Assembly: GCA_964486935.1 (NCBI GenBank)
Contig: CAZAPG010000034.1
Location: 15,399-79,398 of the forward strand
Reading direction: 5' to 3'
Origin: CAZAPG01 sp964486935
Lineage (GTDB): Bacteria > Chloroflexota > Anaerolineae > 4572-78 > J111
Length of the DNA: 64,000 nucleotides
The notes below the pieces were generated by a model. It searched no databases and was not told where the DNA came from. It saw only the letters and a list, made by a program, of their open reading frames with translations. The number at the start of each line of letters is the position of its first letter. Position 1 is the stretch's first letter. The position numbers and the translations under genes are program-made. Shown one piece after another: positions 26,382 through 33,506 of this stretch.

Positions 26382-26806
26382 TCGGCCTCCTCCGCAGATT
26401 CGATGGCGCGGGCGGTGGTTTGCACCTGGCAGCCGTGAATCAGGGTGTTGCTCACAAAGCAGTAGCCTTTGGCCCGCTCTACCAGGGCATCGAGTTCAGG
26501 CTGAGGCAGGTCGGCCTGAACCAGCAGGTCAATTAAATGAAAGCGAAAGGCGTGCATATCCTTTTCGGCCTCGGCGGAAACGGTCAACCTGTTCAGGGTA
26601 ATGCGCCGCTTTTTGGCAACGTGGTAAACGGCCAGGCACATACACGAGGCGACTCCGGCCAGCAGCAACTCGGTGGGCATGGGGCCGGAGTCTGCGCCGC
26701 CGTATTGGGGCGTTTCGTCGCCGGCTATTTTGTGGACCCCGCGAATATCAATTTCGGTGCGGTAATCGCCTAGCCAGCGCACCCGGATGCGTCTGAGATT
26801 AGACAT
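26378..26806 (-). CDS. OsmC-family protein
   Basis: A 142-residue OsmC/Ohr-type protein. Near residue 45 it has GPMPTELLLAGVASCMCLAVYHVAKKR, containing the reactive-Cys helix of the family. The second Cys is probably that of KGYCFVSNTL near 118. OsmC proteins reduce organic hydroperoxides with paired cysteines, though some act on other electrophiles. The start at 26806 shares its A with the stop of the small gene upstream (TAATG). Together with the flavoprotein nearby it gives the operon a thiol/redox component. Confidence 0.87.
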   Translation of the reverse strand: MSNLRRIRVRWLGDYRTEIDIRGVHKIAGDETPQYGGADSGPMPTELLLAGVASCMCLAVYHVAKKRRITLNRLTVSAEAEKDMHAFRFHLIDLLVQADLPQPELDALVERAKGYCFVSNTLIHGCQVQTTARAIESAEEAE

Positions 26807-27090
26807 TATTTTTCCTGCCAGGGCCGGGCCGGCCACTGTTGTTCTTTATGGACAAAGAACAGGCTCATCATTTTTTTGCGGATGGTCCAGGGGGTCAGCC
26901 GGTAGCCGGGCAAAAAGAAAATTCGCAGCAGCGTGTACCACCAGCCCGATTTGCGGGCCGGGCGAGCGCCGATGCCGGGGTAGTCGCGCAGCATGGACTC
27001 CTGGGCTACTTCCATTAAAATGGCCTCGGTGGAGGCGCGGAATTTTTGCAATAACGTGGGCGAGGCCGGTTGGCGGGTTGTAATTGGCAT
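26806..27090 (-). CDS. Unrecognised 94-residue protein
   Basis: A small basic protein with no family I recognise. It has an N-terminal helix (LLQKFRASTEAILMEVAQES), an aromatic, hydrophobic stretch (GWWYTLLRIFFLPGYRL) near residue 50 that could lie on the membrane, and a Lys/Trp-rich end. It sits 11 bases after the flavoprotein gene and is joined to osmC by TAATG, so it is a genuine operon member. It may be an accessory protein of the flavoenzyme, but this is a guess. Confidence 0.7.
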   Translation of the reverse strand: MPITTRQPASPTLLQKFRASTEAILMEVAQESMLRDYPGIGARPARKSGWWYTLLRIFFLPGYRLTPWTIRKKMMSLFFVHKEQQWPARPWQEK

Positions 27091-27101
27091 GGTGCTCCCC
27101 C

Positions 27102-28433
27102 TTACTTTTTGGCGTTAAGCAGGGCGTTGTTGGCCGCGGCGGCAATTGGCTCGCCCAGCGCGCCGATGGGCGGCGAATAGACGTTTTCCATGGTGGCCAG
27201 CTCTTCCAGCCGGGTCTCTTTGCGGATGGCAAAGGCCAGAAAATCGGCCCGCTCTTTGACGCCTTCGCCGCCGGTAAATTGCGCGCCAATGATGCGGTGG
27301 GTGGCGGGGTCGGCCAGCAGTTTGACGGTCATCTTTTCGTGGGCGGGGTGGTAGCGGGCGGCGGTAATGCCGGTGGCTTTGCCCACAATGTAGGGCATGC
27401 CCATGGCCCTGGCAATGGTTTCGGAGACCAGCACGCCGCCCACCTGAATTTTGGCGCCCAGTCCCCACGGCACGTAAACCGGATTGTAGGCTTTATCGGC
27501 CCCGGCGGCGTTGGCCCCGGCCAGCCGGCCCTGGGTGTAGGCATAAGTGCCGGGGATGAGGTGGACCGGCATTTTAAGCAGGGCGTGCATGGTTTCAACG
27601 CAGGCCCCGGCGGCGTAGACGTTGGGCAGGTTGGTGCGCATGTGGTTGTCTACCACAATGCCGCCGGTGGAGCCGGTTTTAACGCCGATGGATTTAGCCA
27701 GTTTGGTAGCCGGTTTCATCGGGGCCACCAGAAAGGCCATATCGGCGGAAATTTCGCCCTGGTCGGTAACGACGGCGGTCAGGCGTCCGTTCTCGCCTTT
27801 GAAGCCGGTCAGTTTAGCGCCAAAGTGCAGCTTGACGCCCAATTCGTCGGTCAGGTGGTTTTGGAGCGGTTCCATCATATCGGGGTCGGTAAAATCTGCC
27901 ATAAGCCAGCTTCCGCCCTCAACCAGATGCGTTTCGATGCCGCGATGGGGCAAGGCTTCAATCAACTCGACGCCCAGCGGCTTGGCCTGCCAGACCACGG
28001 CGCGCTTCACCTGGTCCAGCTTTTGGTCAATCTCCATGGCCCGGCGAATGTTTTTGATGAAGACGACGCCTTCCAGGTCAACATTGGGCACATTGGGCAC
28101 TTCGTACTCCCAGCCGGTGCAGAGGATGAGGATATCAAAGGGAAATTCCTGGCCTCCAGCGTGGACCACCCGCCGGTCAATGTCGACCCGCTCAACCACG
28201 GTTTCGGTGCGCAGGTTGATGCCCATTTCGGCGTAAAAATCTTTTGATTGCAGAAAGAGGCCGTCAAACTTTTCAATTTCGCGGCCAAATACGTAGGGGA
28301 TGCCGCACGGGCTGTAGGCAATATCTTCAAATTCGGTAATCAGGGTGACATCCAGAGAGCGGTCGGTCTGTTTGGCAATGGTGGCCGCGCCGGTGCCGGC
28401 CCCGCCCCCGCCAATTACAACAATACGAGTCAT
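27102..28433 (-). CDS. Pyridine nucleotide-disulfide oxidoreductase, CoA-disulfide reductase-like
   Basis: A 443-residue flavoprotein of the CoADR/NADH oxidase/NADH-persulfide type. The N-terminal FAD site is GGGGAG (residues 8-13). The single redox Cys 43 is in AYSPCGIPY, which matches these enzymes. The FAD-proximal motif NVYAAGACVE is near 300. A dimerisation domain follows with VGKATGITAARYHP. Relatives reduce CoA disulfide, sulfur, persulfides or oxygen using NAD(P)H. It differs from the flavin oxidoreductase usual in Nit1C clusters (MSMEG_0569). It follows the AIR-synthase-like gene after 29 bases. Confidence 0.88.
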   Translation of the reverse strand: MTRIVVIGGGGAGTGAATIAKQTDRSLDVTLITEFEDIAYSPCGIPYVFGREIEKFDGLFLQSKDFYAEMGINLRTETVVERVDIDRRVVHAGGQEFPFDILILCTGWEYEVPNVPNVDLEGVVFIKNIRRAMEIDQKLDQVKRAVVWQAKPLGVELIEALPHRGIETHLVEGGSWLMADFTDPDMMEPLQNHLTDELGVKLHFGAKLTGFKGENGRLTAVVTDQGEISADMAFLVAPMKPATKLAKSIGVKTGSTGGIVVDNHMRTNLPNVYAAGACVETMHALLKMPVHLIPGTYAYTQGRLAGANAAGADKAYNPVYVPWGLGAKIQVGGVLVSETIARAMGMPYIVGKATGITAARYHPAHEKMTVKLLADPATHRIIGAQFTGGEGVKERADFLAFAIRKETRLEELATMENVYSPPIGALGEPIAAAANNALLNAKK

Positions 28434-28462
28434 TCTTTAAAACCTCCTGGTCAGGTGATGGG

Positions 28463-29467
28463 TTACAAAGATGTCATCGCCACAGGCGTGGCGGCAAAAC
28501 CGGTAAACGGCTCCAGGGCCAGGTCTCTGAGTAAGGCTTGTTCGGAGCCACGGCGCAGAATCACCTGCGGCAAGGCCGTGGCCTGACCGACAACCGCGCA
28601 AGAGATGTTGCGGTGAGAAAATGCGGCCTGAATGTGCGACACATTTTCAAAGGGCGCGGCCAGAATAAAGCCGTAACTGGGAAAACCCAGCAGCCAGTCA
28701 AAATAGCGCTCGTTGGCGGCGTCGGGCTGAGGGATAGCGGCCAGGTCAATCGCCGCGCCCACGCCCGACAACTCCAGCAGCATCATCATTGAGCCTAAAA
28801 TGCCGGCCATGCTGATATCGCGGGCAGCGCAACACCAGCCGGCTTCGGCTATGGCCGGCAATAGCTCCAGGTCGCGCCGCAATTGGGCGTCAGACAGGTG
28901 GGCCGAGCAATCCCAAAAAGGGAACCGGGGATGAAACTGCCCGGTCAGGTTGACCACATGCAGAATAGCATCGCCGGGCCGGGCGTCAAAGCTGCTCAGG
29001 ACTCGTGTGGCCCGGCCCAGGATGGCGGCGGCCACCGAGTTGATAGCGCCGGTGGCGGTCAAATGACCCCCAACCAGAGCAATGCCGTAGCGAGCGCAGC
29101 CATCTTGCAGGCCGCGCATAATTTCGGCGGCGTTGTCGGTGTTCTCGGCCAGAATGGTATCAACCACGGCCAGCGGGTAGCCACCCATGGCGTAAATATC
29201 GTTGACGTTAGCCAGAATGGCCGAGCGCCCGGCCAGGTAGGGATTGTCCTTAACCAGCGGCGGGTAGATAACCTCTGAGGCTAACAGCAGGTAGCCATCG
29301 CCGGTGGCTATGGCGGCGGCGTCATCGCCCAGGGGCACGGGCTGTCCGTTGACCAGGGGCGCATGCGAGGCCAGCCCATTGGCCAGCACGCCAATTTCGT
29401 GCTTGCGCTGCCAGGCCGGGGACGATTGCAGGGCGGTCACAATTTCCGCCAGGGTTGGGCTAGACAT
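28463..29467 (-). CDS. AIR synthase-like (PurM fold) protein, sll0787/MSMEG_0567 C-terminal type
   Basis: A 334-residue PurM-fold protein like those in Nit1C clusters (sll0787, C-terminal half of MSMEG_0567). It has the ATP-site segment GDDAAAIATGDGYLLLASEVI near residue 47, AILANVNDIYAMGGYPLAVVDT near 85, LVGGHLTA near 125 and ARDISMAGILGSMMMLLE near 214. Relatives (PurM, ThiL, HypE, SelD) activate a carbonyl, amide or similar group with ATP. The start at 29467 overlaps the GNAT gene's stop by eight bases; the two are fused in mycobacteria, which supports cooperation. Confidence 0.88.
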   Translation of the reverse strand: MSSPTLAEIVTALQSSPAWQRKHEIGVLANGLASHAPLVNGQPVPLGDDAAAIATGDGYLLLASEVIYPPLVKDNPYLAGRSAILANVNDIYAMGGYPLAVVDTILAENTDNAAEIMRGLQDGCARYGIALVGGHLTATGAINSVAAAILGRATRVLSSFDARPGDAILHVVNLTGQFHPRFPFWDCSAHLSDAQLRRDLELLPAIAEAGWCCAARDISMAGILGSMMMLLELSGVGAAIDLAAIPQPDAANERYFDWLLGFPSYGFILAAPFENVSHIQAAFSHRNISCAVVGQATALPQVILRRGSEQALLRDLALEPFTGFAATPVAMTSL

Positions 29468-29966
29468 GAAGCGGCTGAACCTGTTGCGCCAACGGCAATT
29501 TTTTAGGCTGTTTGGCCGCGGCCAGCGATGCCTGCATGGTTTGGTGAGGCTGGCCGCAGTGGATGACAGGCTCTCCGACCGGCTGCCAGCCAAGGCGCTG
29601 GAAAAAACGGACATTCTGCAACTGAATGTGGGCCAGAAACTGCCGGCAGCCCCGTTGAATAACAACTTTCTCGGCCAGCTTGCACAACCTGGGGCCAACG
29701 GCGTTAATATCGTGGCGGGCTTCTTTTAACACGGCCAGCCGCCCGCCGTACCACACGCCCGGTTCGGTTTCGTAGCAGCGCACCGCGCCAACCACGCTGC
29801 CGGTATCTTTATCAACGGCCACCAGATGAACGGCGCGCCGGTCAAACTCGTCTATATCAGAATCGACAAACAGCTTTTGTTCTTGCACAAATATTGCGTG
29901 TCGCACCGCAAAGTGGCCCTTTAGTTCGTCTTCGGTTTCGGCAATTTTGCAGATGACTCGGCCCAT
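29460..29966 (-). CDS. GNAT-fold protein, Sll0786/MSMEG_0567 N-terminal type
   Basis: A 168-residue GNAT acetyltransferase-fold protein. The opening FAVRHAIFVQEQKLFVDSDIDEFD is also seen in acyl-homoserine-lactone-synthase-like GNATs. RLAVLKEARH then places the acyl-CoA-binding strand, and QLQNVRFFQRLGWQPVGEP is near residue 117. It matches the MSMEG_0567 N-terminal / Sll0786 member of Nit1C clusters. It probably acylates an amine in the pathway, but its substrate is unknown. It follows the radical SAM gene after 15 bases. Confidence 0.86.
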   Translation of the reverse strand: MGRVICKIAETEDELKGHFAVRHAIFVQEQKLFVDSDIDEFDRRAVHLVAVDKDTGSVVGAVRCYETEPGVWYGGRLAVLKEARHDINAVGPRLCKLAEKVVIQRGCRQFLAHIQLQNVRFFQRLGWQPVGEPVIHCGQPHQTMQASLAAAKQPKKLPLAQQVQPLHV

Positions 29967-29981
29967 AGTTTCCTCTCGCTC

Positions 29982-31058
29982 CTATTCGTACACGGTTAAG
30001 CCGGAGCAGGCTCCGCAGCGGGTGCAGCCGGCTTTGCTGTTGCGCCAGCTCAGGCCGTATTTGAGATTGTTGTAAGCCACCTGCCGGTAGATGCGGTCCA
30101 TAAAGGTTGGGTCCGGGGCCGTAACCTGCTCAAATGGCGTGCCCATAATGGGGCGCAGGGGCACCACAAAGGGGTAAACGCCAAGTTCGGCCAGCCGGCG
30201 ACAGCCGTCAATGATTTCGGCTTCATCATCGCCCAGCCCGGCAATAATGTAGGATGAAACCTGATTGCGGCCAAAAATTTCAACGGCGCGGCGGTAGGCT
30301 TCAAAATATCGTTCGACGCTGATGGTGGCTTTGCCGGGGGTTACTCGCTGGCGGGTTTGCTGGTTGAAACTTTCCAGGTGAATGCCGACGGTATCAACGC
30401 CGGCTTCTTTGAGCAGCAGCATGTCGTCCAAATCTTCGGGCGGCTCAAATTGAACCTGAACGCCAATATTAACGGCCTGCTTCACGGCCTTGACGCATTT
30501 GGCCAGGTAGCGGACGCCCATATCCCGGTAATTCAGGGTGCCGGTGGTCATAACAAAATGGTTAACGCCGTCGAGGCGCGCGGCGGCTTCGGCGACCTCG
30601 GCCAGTTGCTCCGGCGTTTTCAGGGCAATGGTGTTGCCGTTTTCCAGCGAGTTTTCAATGGCGCAGAATTGGCAGCGCTCGCCGTCGCGCCGCCAGCGCA
30701 CGCACCGTTGAGAGACGGTAGTCGCCAGCACATCGGTGCCGTGCAACACGGCAATTTGCCAGTATGGAATGCCATCGGCGGTGGTTAATTTGTAATATTG
30801 AGGCGTTTGCGGAAACTCGACGGGCATAATTTTTTGGCCGTTGTGAGTCAGGCAGTAGCCGGCGCCATCTTCAACCACGGCGTAAGGGGAATTTTGGGCA
30901 AATTGCCCCAGGGTAGGCACCATGGCCGCCACCCCGGCCATAAGAAAGGCTTTATCATCAGAAGGGCCGGCTCCGCCGCGGCGACCACGATTTTCGACCG
31001 GCACTTCTATGCGCGCGCCGTAGCTTTGCAGGTCAAGCAGAATTTCCTGAGATATCAT
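29982..31058 (-). CDS. Radical SAM protein, MSMEG_0568 type
   Basis: A 358-residue radical SAM enzyme of the family conserved in Nit1C clusters. The cluster-binding cysteines C119, C129 and C132 are spaced C-x9-C-x2-C rather than the canonical C-x3-C-x2-C. NRGRRGGAGP near residue 25 and FVMTTGTLNYRD in the barrel are family features. A C-terminal CTRCGAC (C345, C348, C351) could ligate an extra cluster. It cleaves S-adenosylmethionine to start radical chemistry on an unknown substrate. I chose the ATG at 31058, which has AAAGGG seven bases upstream; the frame stays open to 31166 without a ribosome site. Confidence 0.9.
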   Translation of the reverse strand: MISQEILLDLQSYGARIEVPVENRGRRGGAGPSDDKAFLMAGVAAMVPTLGQFAQNSPYAVVEDGAGYCLTHNGQKIMPVEFPQTPQYYKLTTADGIPYWQIAVLHGTDVLATTVSQRCVRWRRDGERCQFCAIENSLENGNTIALKTPEQLAEVAEAAARLDGVNHFVMTTGTLNYRDMGVRYLAKCVKAVKQAVNIGVQVQFEPPEDLDDMLLLKEAGVDTVGIHLESFNQQTRQRVTPGKATISVERYFEAYRRAVEIFGRNQVSSYIIAGLGDDEAEIIDGCRRLAELGVYPFVVPLRPIMGTPFEQVTAPDPTFMDRIYRQVAYNNLKYGLSWRNSKAGCTRCGACSGLTVYE

Positions 31059-31080
31059 AGAGAATCCCTTTCTTAAAGTT

Positions 31081-31122
31081 GGTTTAGGCGCCAACAGGCC
31101 ATAACGACGCCTGTTGGCAACC
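31081..31122. repeat. Stem-loop between Sll0783-like and radical SAM genes
   Basis: gccaacaggc (31090-31099) and gcctgttggc (31109-31118) form a perfect 10-bp stem with a 9-base loop; ggtt/aacc outside could extend it past a bulge. No T-run follows on the minus strand, so it is more likely an mRNA-stability or attenuating structure than a full terminator. Confidence 0.6.
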
Positions 31123-31196
31123 TTTACCAAACTTAATTGAGTTAGTGTCGTTGCATCAGTTTCCAACAGCGGGATGCGGCGATAAAACGGATAAGC

Positions 31197-31682
31197 TTAT
31201 ACGGTCCAGGTAGCAATTACCAGGGCGCCATCTTTCCAGTGGTCAAGCAGGCAATCCAGCACATCGAGCGGGTGGTAGGGTTTTACGCCTTCCATCAAGT
31301 CGCTTTCGCGCATACCGTACAGCGCAGTCATGGCAAATCGGCAGGCGTGGATGGTGCTGCCTTCGGTCATGAGGGTTTGAAGCTGCCGGTTTACGGCCAG
31401 GTTGCCGGGGAAACCCTCCTGGCCTACATTGGGAAAGCCGCGCCCGGCGGCGGCCATCAAAACGCCCGGCCCATACAAGGCCAGGGTAGTCGCAAAACCT
31501 TTGCGCGCAATGCGGGTGGCGGTTAGCATGTTGACCAGGCCCACGGACCCTTCAAAGGGAACCGTGTGCATCATAATCAAGGCGCGGTCGCCCTCTTTGG
31601 CCTTATGGTCCGGGTATAATTTTTCATCGAGATTTACCAAGCGGTCCCCTTCTTTGGGTCTGGGTACACTCACCATTGACAT
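31197..31682 (-). CDS. Sll0783/MSMEG_0572-family nitrogen starvation response protein
   Basis: A 161-residue DsrE-like protein of the family that marks Nit1C clusters. The diagnostic segments MMHTVPFEGSVGLVNMLTATRIARKGF (residues 37-63) and LALYGPGVLMAAAGRGFPNVG follow the family closely, and it ends with the usual short ATWTV. In Synechocystis, Sll0783 is induced on nitrogen starvation and is needed for polyhydroxybutyrate accumulation; its biochemical role is unknown. GGAGAGG precedes the ATG. In typical clusters a nitrilase gene is adjacent, but none is here. Confidence 0.9.
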   Translation of the reverse strand: MSMVSVPRPKEGDRLVNLDEKLYPDHKAKEGDRALIMMHTVPFEGSVGLVNMLTATRIARKGFATTLALYGPGVLMAAAGRGFPNVGQEGFPGNLAVNRQLQTLMTEGSTIHACRFAMTALYGMRESDLMEGVKPYHPLDVLDCLLDHWKDGALVIATWTV

Positions 31683-31817
31683 AATGTTCCTCTCCTTAAT
31701 TGATTAAATGATTTAAACTTAAGTGGTTGGCCTGCATTACAGGCCCGCTTACCATTAGCTACCGCAATCCGCAGCCCTGCCATCCGACCCTATCTGTTGA
31801 GAAAAACTCCGATGCGT

Positions 31818-32669
31818 TTACCAAAATTTCTCGTACAGGCGTTCGGCGTTGTTCCAAAAAATATTCTCTTTGAGTTCTTCTGAAATAGGCGCGCCTTCAA
31901 TTTTCCAGTATTCGCCGGGGAAATCGCTCCAGGGGATATCGGAGCCAAACAAAAACCGGTCTGTGCCAATGCCTGTACGCTCAATTTCTTTTAGCAGCCA
32001 GGTTGAACCAAAACCCACCGCCCACGAGGAGTCGGTGTAAATCTGGTAGCCTTCTTTAACCAGGTCAAAAAATTGGGGCACAAATTTTATATGCCCGCTT
32101 ACGCCGCCGCCCATATGCACCAAATGGATTTTGTTGCGCTGGCCGTACTGTCGCACTAAAGCCAGGGCGTTATCAATATCCGAGCCGCCGCCGGGGCTGG
32201 TGTGGATATGCAGCGGCATGTCGTTTTCGGCGGCGGCATCCAGAATCATGGTCCACACCTCTTTTTGGGCGTCGTCCCAATCATTGGGGTTAAAGGTTCC
32301 GCCCAGCAAGCAGGTGGTTTTGAGGGCGATTAACCCCTTTTCGCCAATCAACTTGAGCGACTCGATATTTTTATCTTTGTCTTTGGCCAGGGGCGACACC
32401 CAGATAGCGCCCAGCAGCCGGTCCGATTTTTCGGCGCTTTCGGCCACCAGGGGGTTGAGGGTAAAGGGCAGCCCGGAATCGGGATAGCCGTAGTTGGACA
32501 TGACCAGAGCGCGGTCTACGCCGTTCTCTTCCATGCCCTTCAGGTAATCCTGGGTGGTTTCATAATCGGTGGTGGGTTTGACCGCTGCCGGCAGCCCGTA
32601 ATAGGCGTAGCCGGGCACCGGGCCAATGTGGCTGTGATTATCAAACACCCGTTTTCTGATTTTCTCCAT
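31818..32669 (-). CDS. Amidohydrolase-2 family TIM-barrel hydrolase
   Basis: A 283-residue metal-dependent hydrolase or decarboxylase of the amidohydrolase-related (ACMSD-like) family. The N-terminal metal motif is NHSHIG (His-x-His), then HIHTS near residue 156, LVHMGGG near 183 and FGSDIPWSDF near 245, whose Asp is the usual catalytic ligand. Such enzymes cleave C-N, C-O or C-C bonds of ring or amide substrates. GAGGAGG precedes the ATG. It is the first gene of the 17-gene run and stands where Nit1C clusters normally carry a nitrilase, so it may be the substrate-opening enzyme; that is inference. Confidence 0.85.
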   Translation of the reverse strand: MEKIRKRVFDNHSHIGPVPGYAYYGLPAAVKPTTDYETTQDYLKGMEENGVDRALVMSNYGYPDSGLPFTLNPLVAESAEKSDRLLGAIWVSPLAKDKDKNIESLKLIGEKGLIALKTTCLLGGTFNPNDWDDAQKEVWTMILDAAAENDMPLHIHTSPGGGSDIDNALALVRQYGQRNKIHLVHMGGGVSGHIKFVPQFFDLVKEGYQIYTDSSWAVGFGSTWLLKEIERTGIGTDRFLFGSDIPWSDFPGEYWKIEGAPISEELKENIFWNNAERLYEKFW

Positions 32670-32696
32670 TGAAAAACCTCCTCTACTGATTATTTA

Positions 32697-33119
32697 AATA
32701 ATTTTACAGGGGCTACTTACTGTGGTTGGGCAACACCCGGATAGATTGGAAAAACAAAACATGCAGCCTTGCAAACATTTTTTGAGCTGCCGGTTTGCAA
32801 ACAATTAAGATGACCGTTGAAGGTAAACGCATCAACCTTAAGTCTGGCGTATCCGATTTGTAGATTTTGGGTGTTGTTTTATGTGAAGACCTCAAAGGTT
32901 TTAGAAACCTTTGAGGTCTGGAGTAACTGGTAAGTAGTGTAACGATTGTTACTTACCTTTCAATGACTTTTCACTTACCTGAGAGGGTGCGTCCCAAATT
33001 TAAGGAAATGCTGCCGTAAATGGCAATAGGGCGATAATGCGACAGGGCGATAAGGCGATATAATCCAATTTTGCCCTATTGCCCTATCGCAATGATACGC
33101 TTTGGGGTAGATGCTTGCC
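32697..33119. other. Gene-free stretch rich in palindromes
   Basis: No gene is seen in these 423 bases. They contain a perfect 15-bp-stem hairpin at 32887-32919 (agacctcaaaggttt facing its complement, loop tag), a ggtaagta/tacttacc inverted repeat near 32929-32960, a copy of the ggtgcgtccca repeat (32986-33006) and an imperfect inverted repeat of gcgata/ccctat motifs (33038-33092). The promoter of the 17-gene run should lie at the left end, close to the amidohydrolase gene; I could not place a convincing -35/-10 pair. Confidence 0.6.
32887..32919. repeat. Perfect palindromic element
   Basis: The arms 32887-32901 and 32905-32919 are perfect complements (15 bp) around the loop tag. The core cctcaaaggttt/aaacctttgagg is of a kind seen as a dispersed intergenic repeat in environmental genomes. 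A diverged relative with gaggttttcaaaacctc lies at 56774-56804. It could also act as a bidirectional transcription stop. Confidence 0.7.
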
Positions 33120-33503
33120 TCAGTGGGTTTGCTGGTTTTGCCCCGCGCGCTTGCGCAGAGATTGTTCAATTGAGGCAGCCTTTTCGCCCCGCTCAAGGCG
33201 GCTGGCAACTTCTTTGAACTCTCGGCCCAGGTTCTGCCCGGCTTTATCTTGAGCCTGCCGCATGATACCGGCCAGCTCTTTGCTGTTTTCGGCGCTTTTT
33301 CCCGCCGGCGGCCCGGTCGAAGCATCCCGGCCAGCCTTTGGCCGGCCAGCCTGAAGGACGCTCACTTTTGAGACAAGTCGCTCTATATTTTCGCCCTGGC
33401 AGGTGGGACAAATTGCTTTTTTGGTTTCGGTTTCGGCAAAGCTCCTGAAAAAGAGGTCTACCTGATTTTGACAGTCTTGGCAGTAGTATTGATAAATTGG
33501 CAT
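33120..33503 (-). CDS. FmdB-family zinc ribbon protein (second copy)
   Basis: A 127-residue FmdB protein: MPIYQYYCQDCQNQVDLFFRS then AICPTCQGENIERLV, giving two CxxC pairs in the first 45 residues, then a charged helical tail. It is a paralogue of the protein at 22091-22459 with the same layout. It lies three bases downstream of the large BTAD regulator gene and is probably cotranscribed with it. Confidence 0.87.
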   Translation of the reverse strand: MPIYQYYCQDCQNQVDLFFRSFAETETKKAICPTCQGENIERLVSKVSVLQAGRPKAGRDASTGPPAGKSAENSKELAGIMRQAQDKAGQNLGREFKEVASRLERGEKAASIEQSLRKRAGQNQQTH

Positions 33504-33506
33504 TAG

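Noticed and set aside
27084..28247. Long plus-strand frame of 387 codons opposite the flavoprotein gene
   Set aside because: It is the mirror of a GC-rich coding strand, rich in Gly, Val, His and Asn, without motifs; the minus-strand frame has clear FAD motifs.
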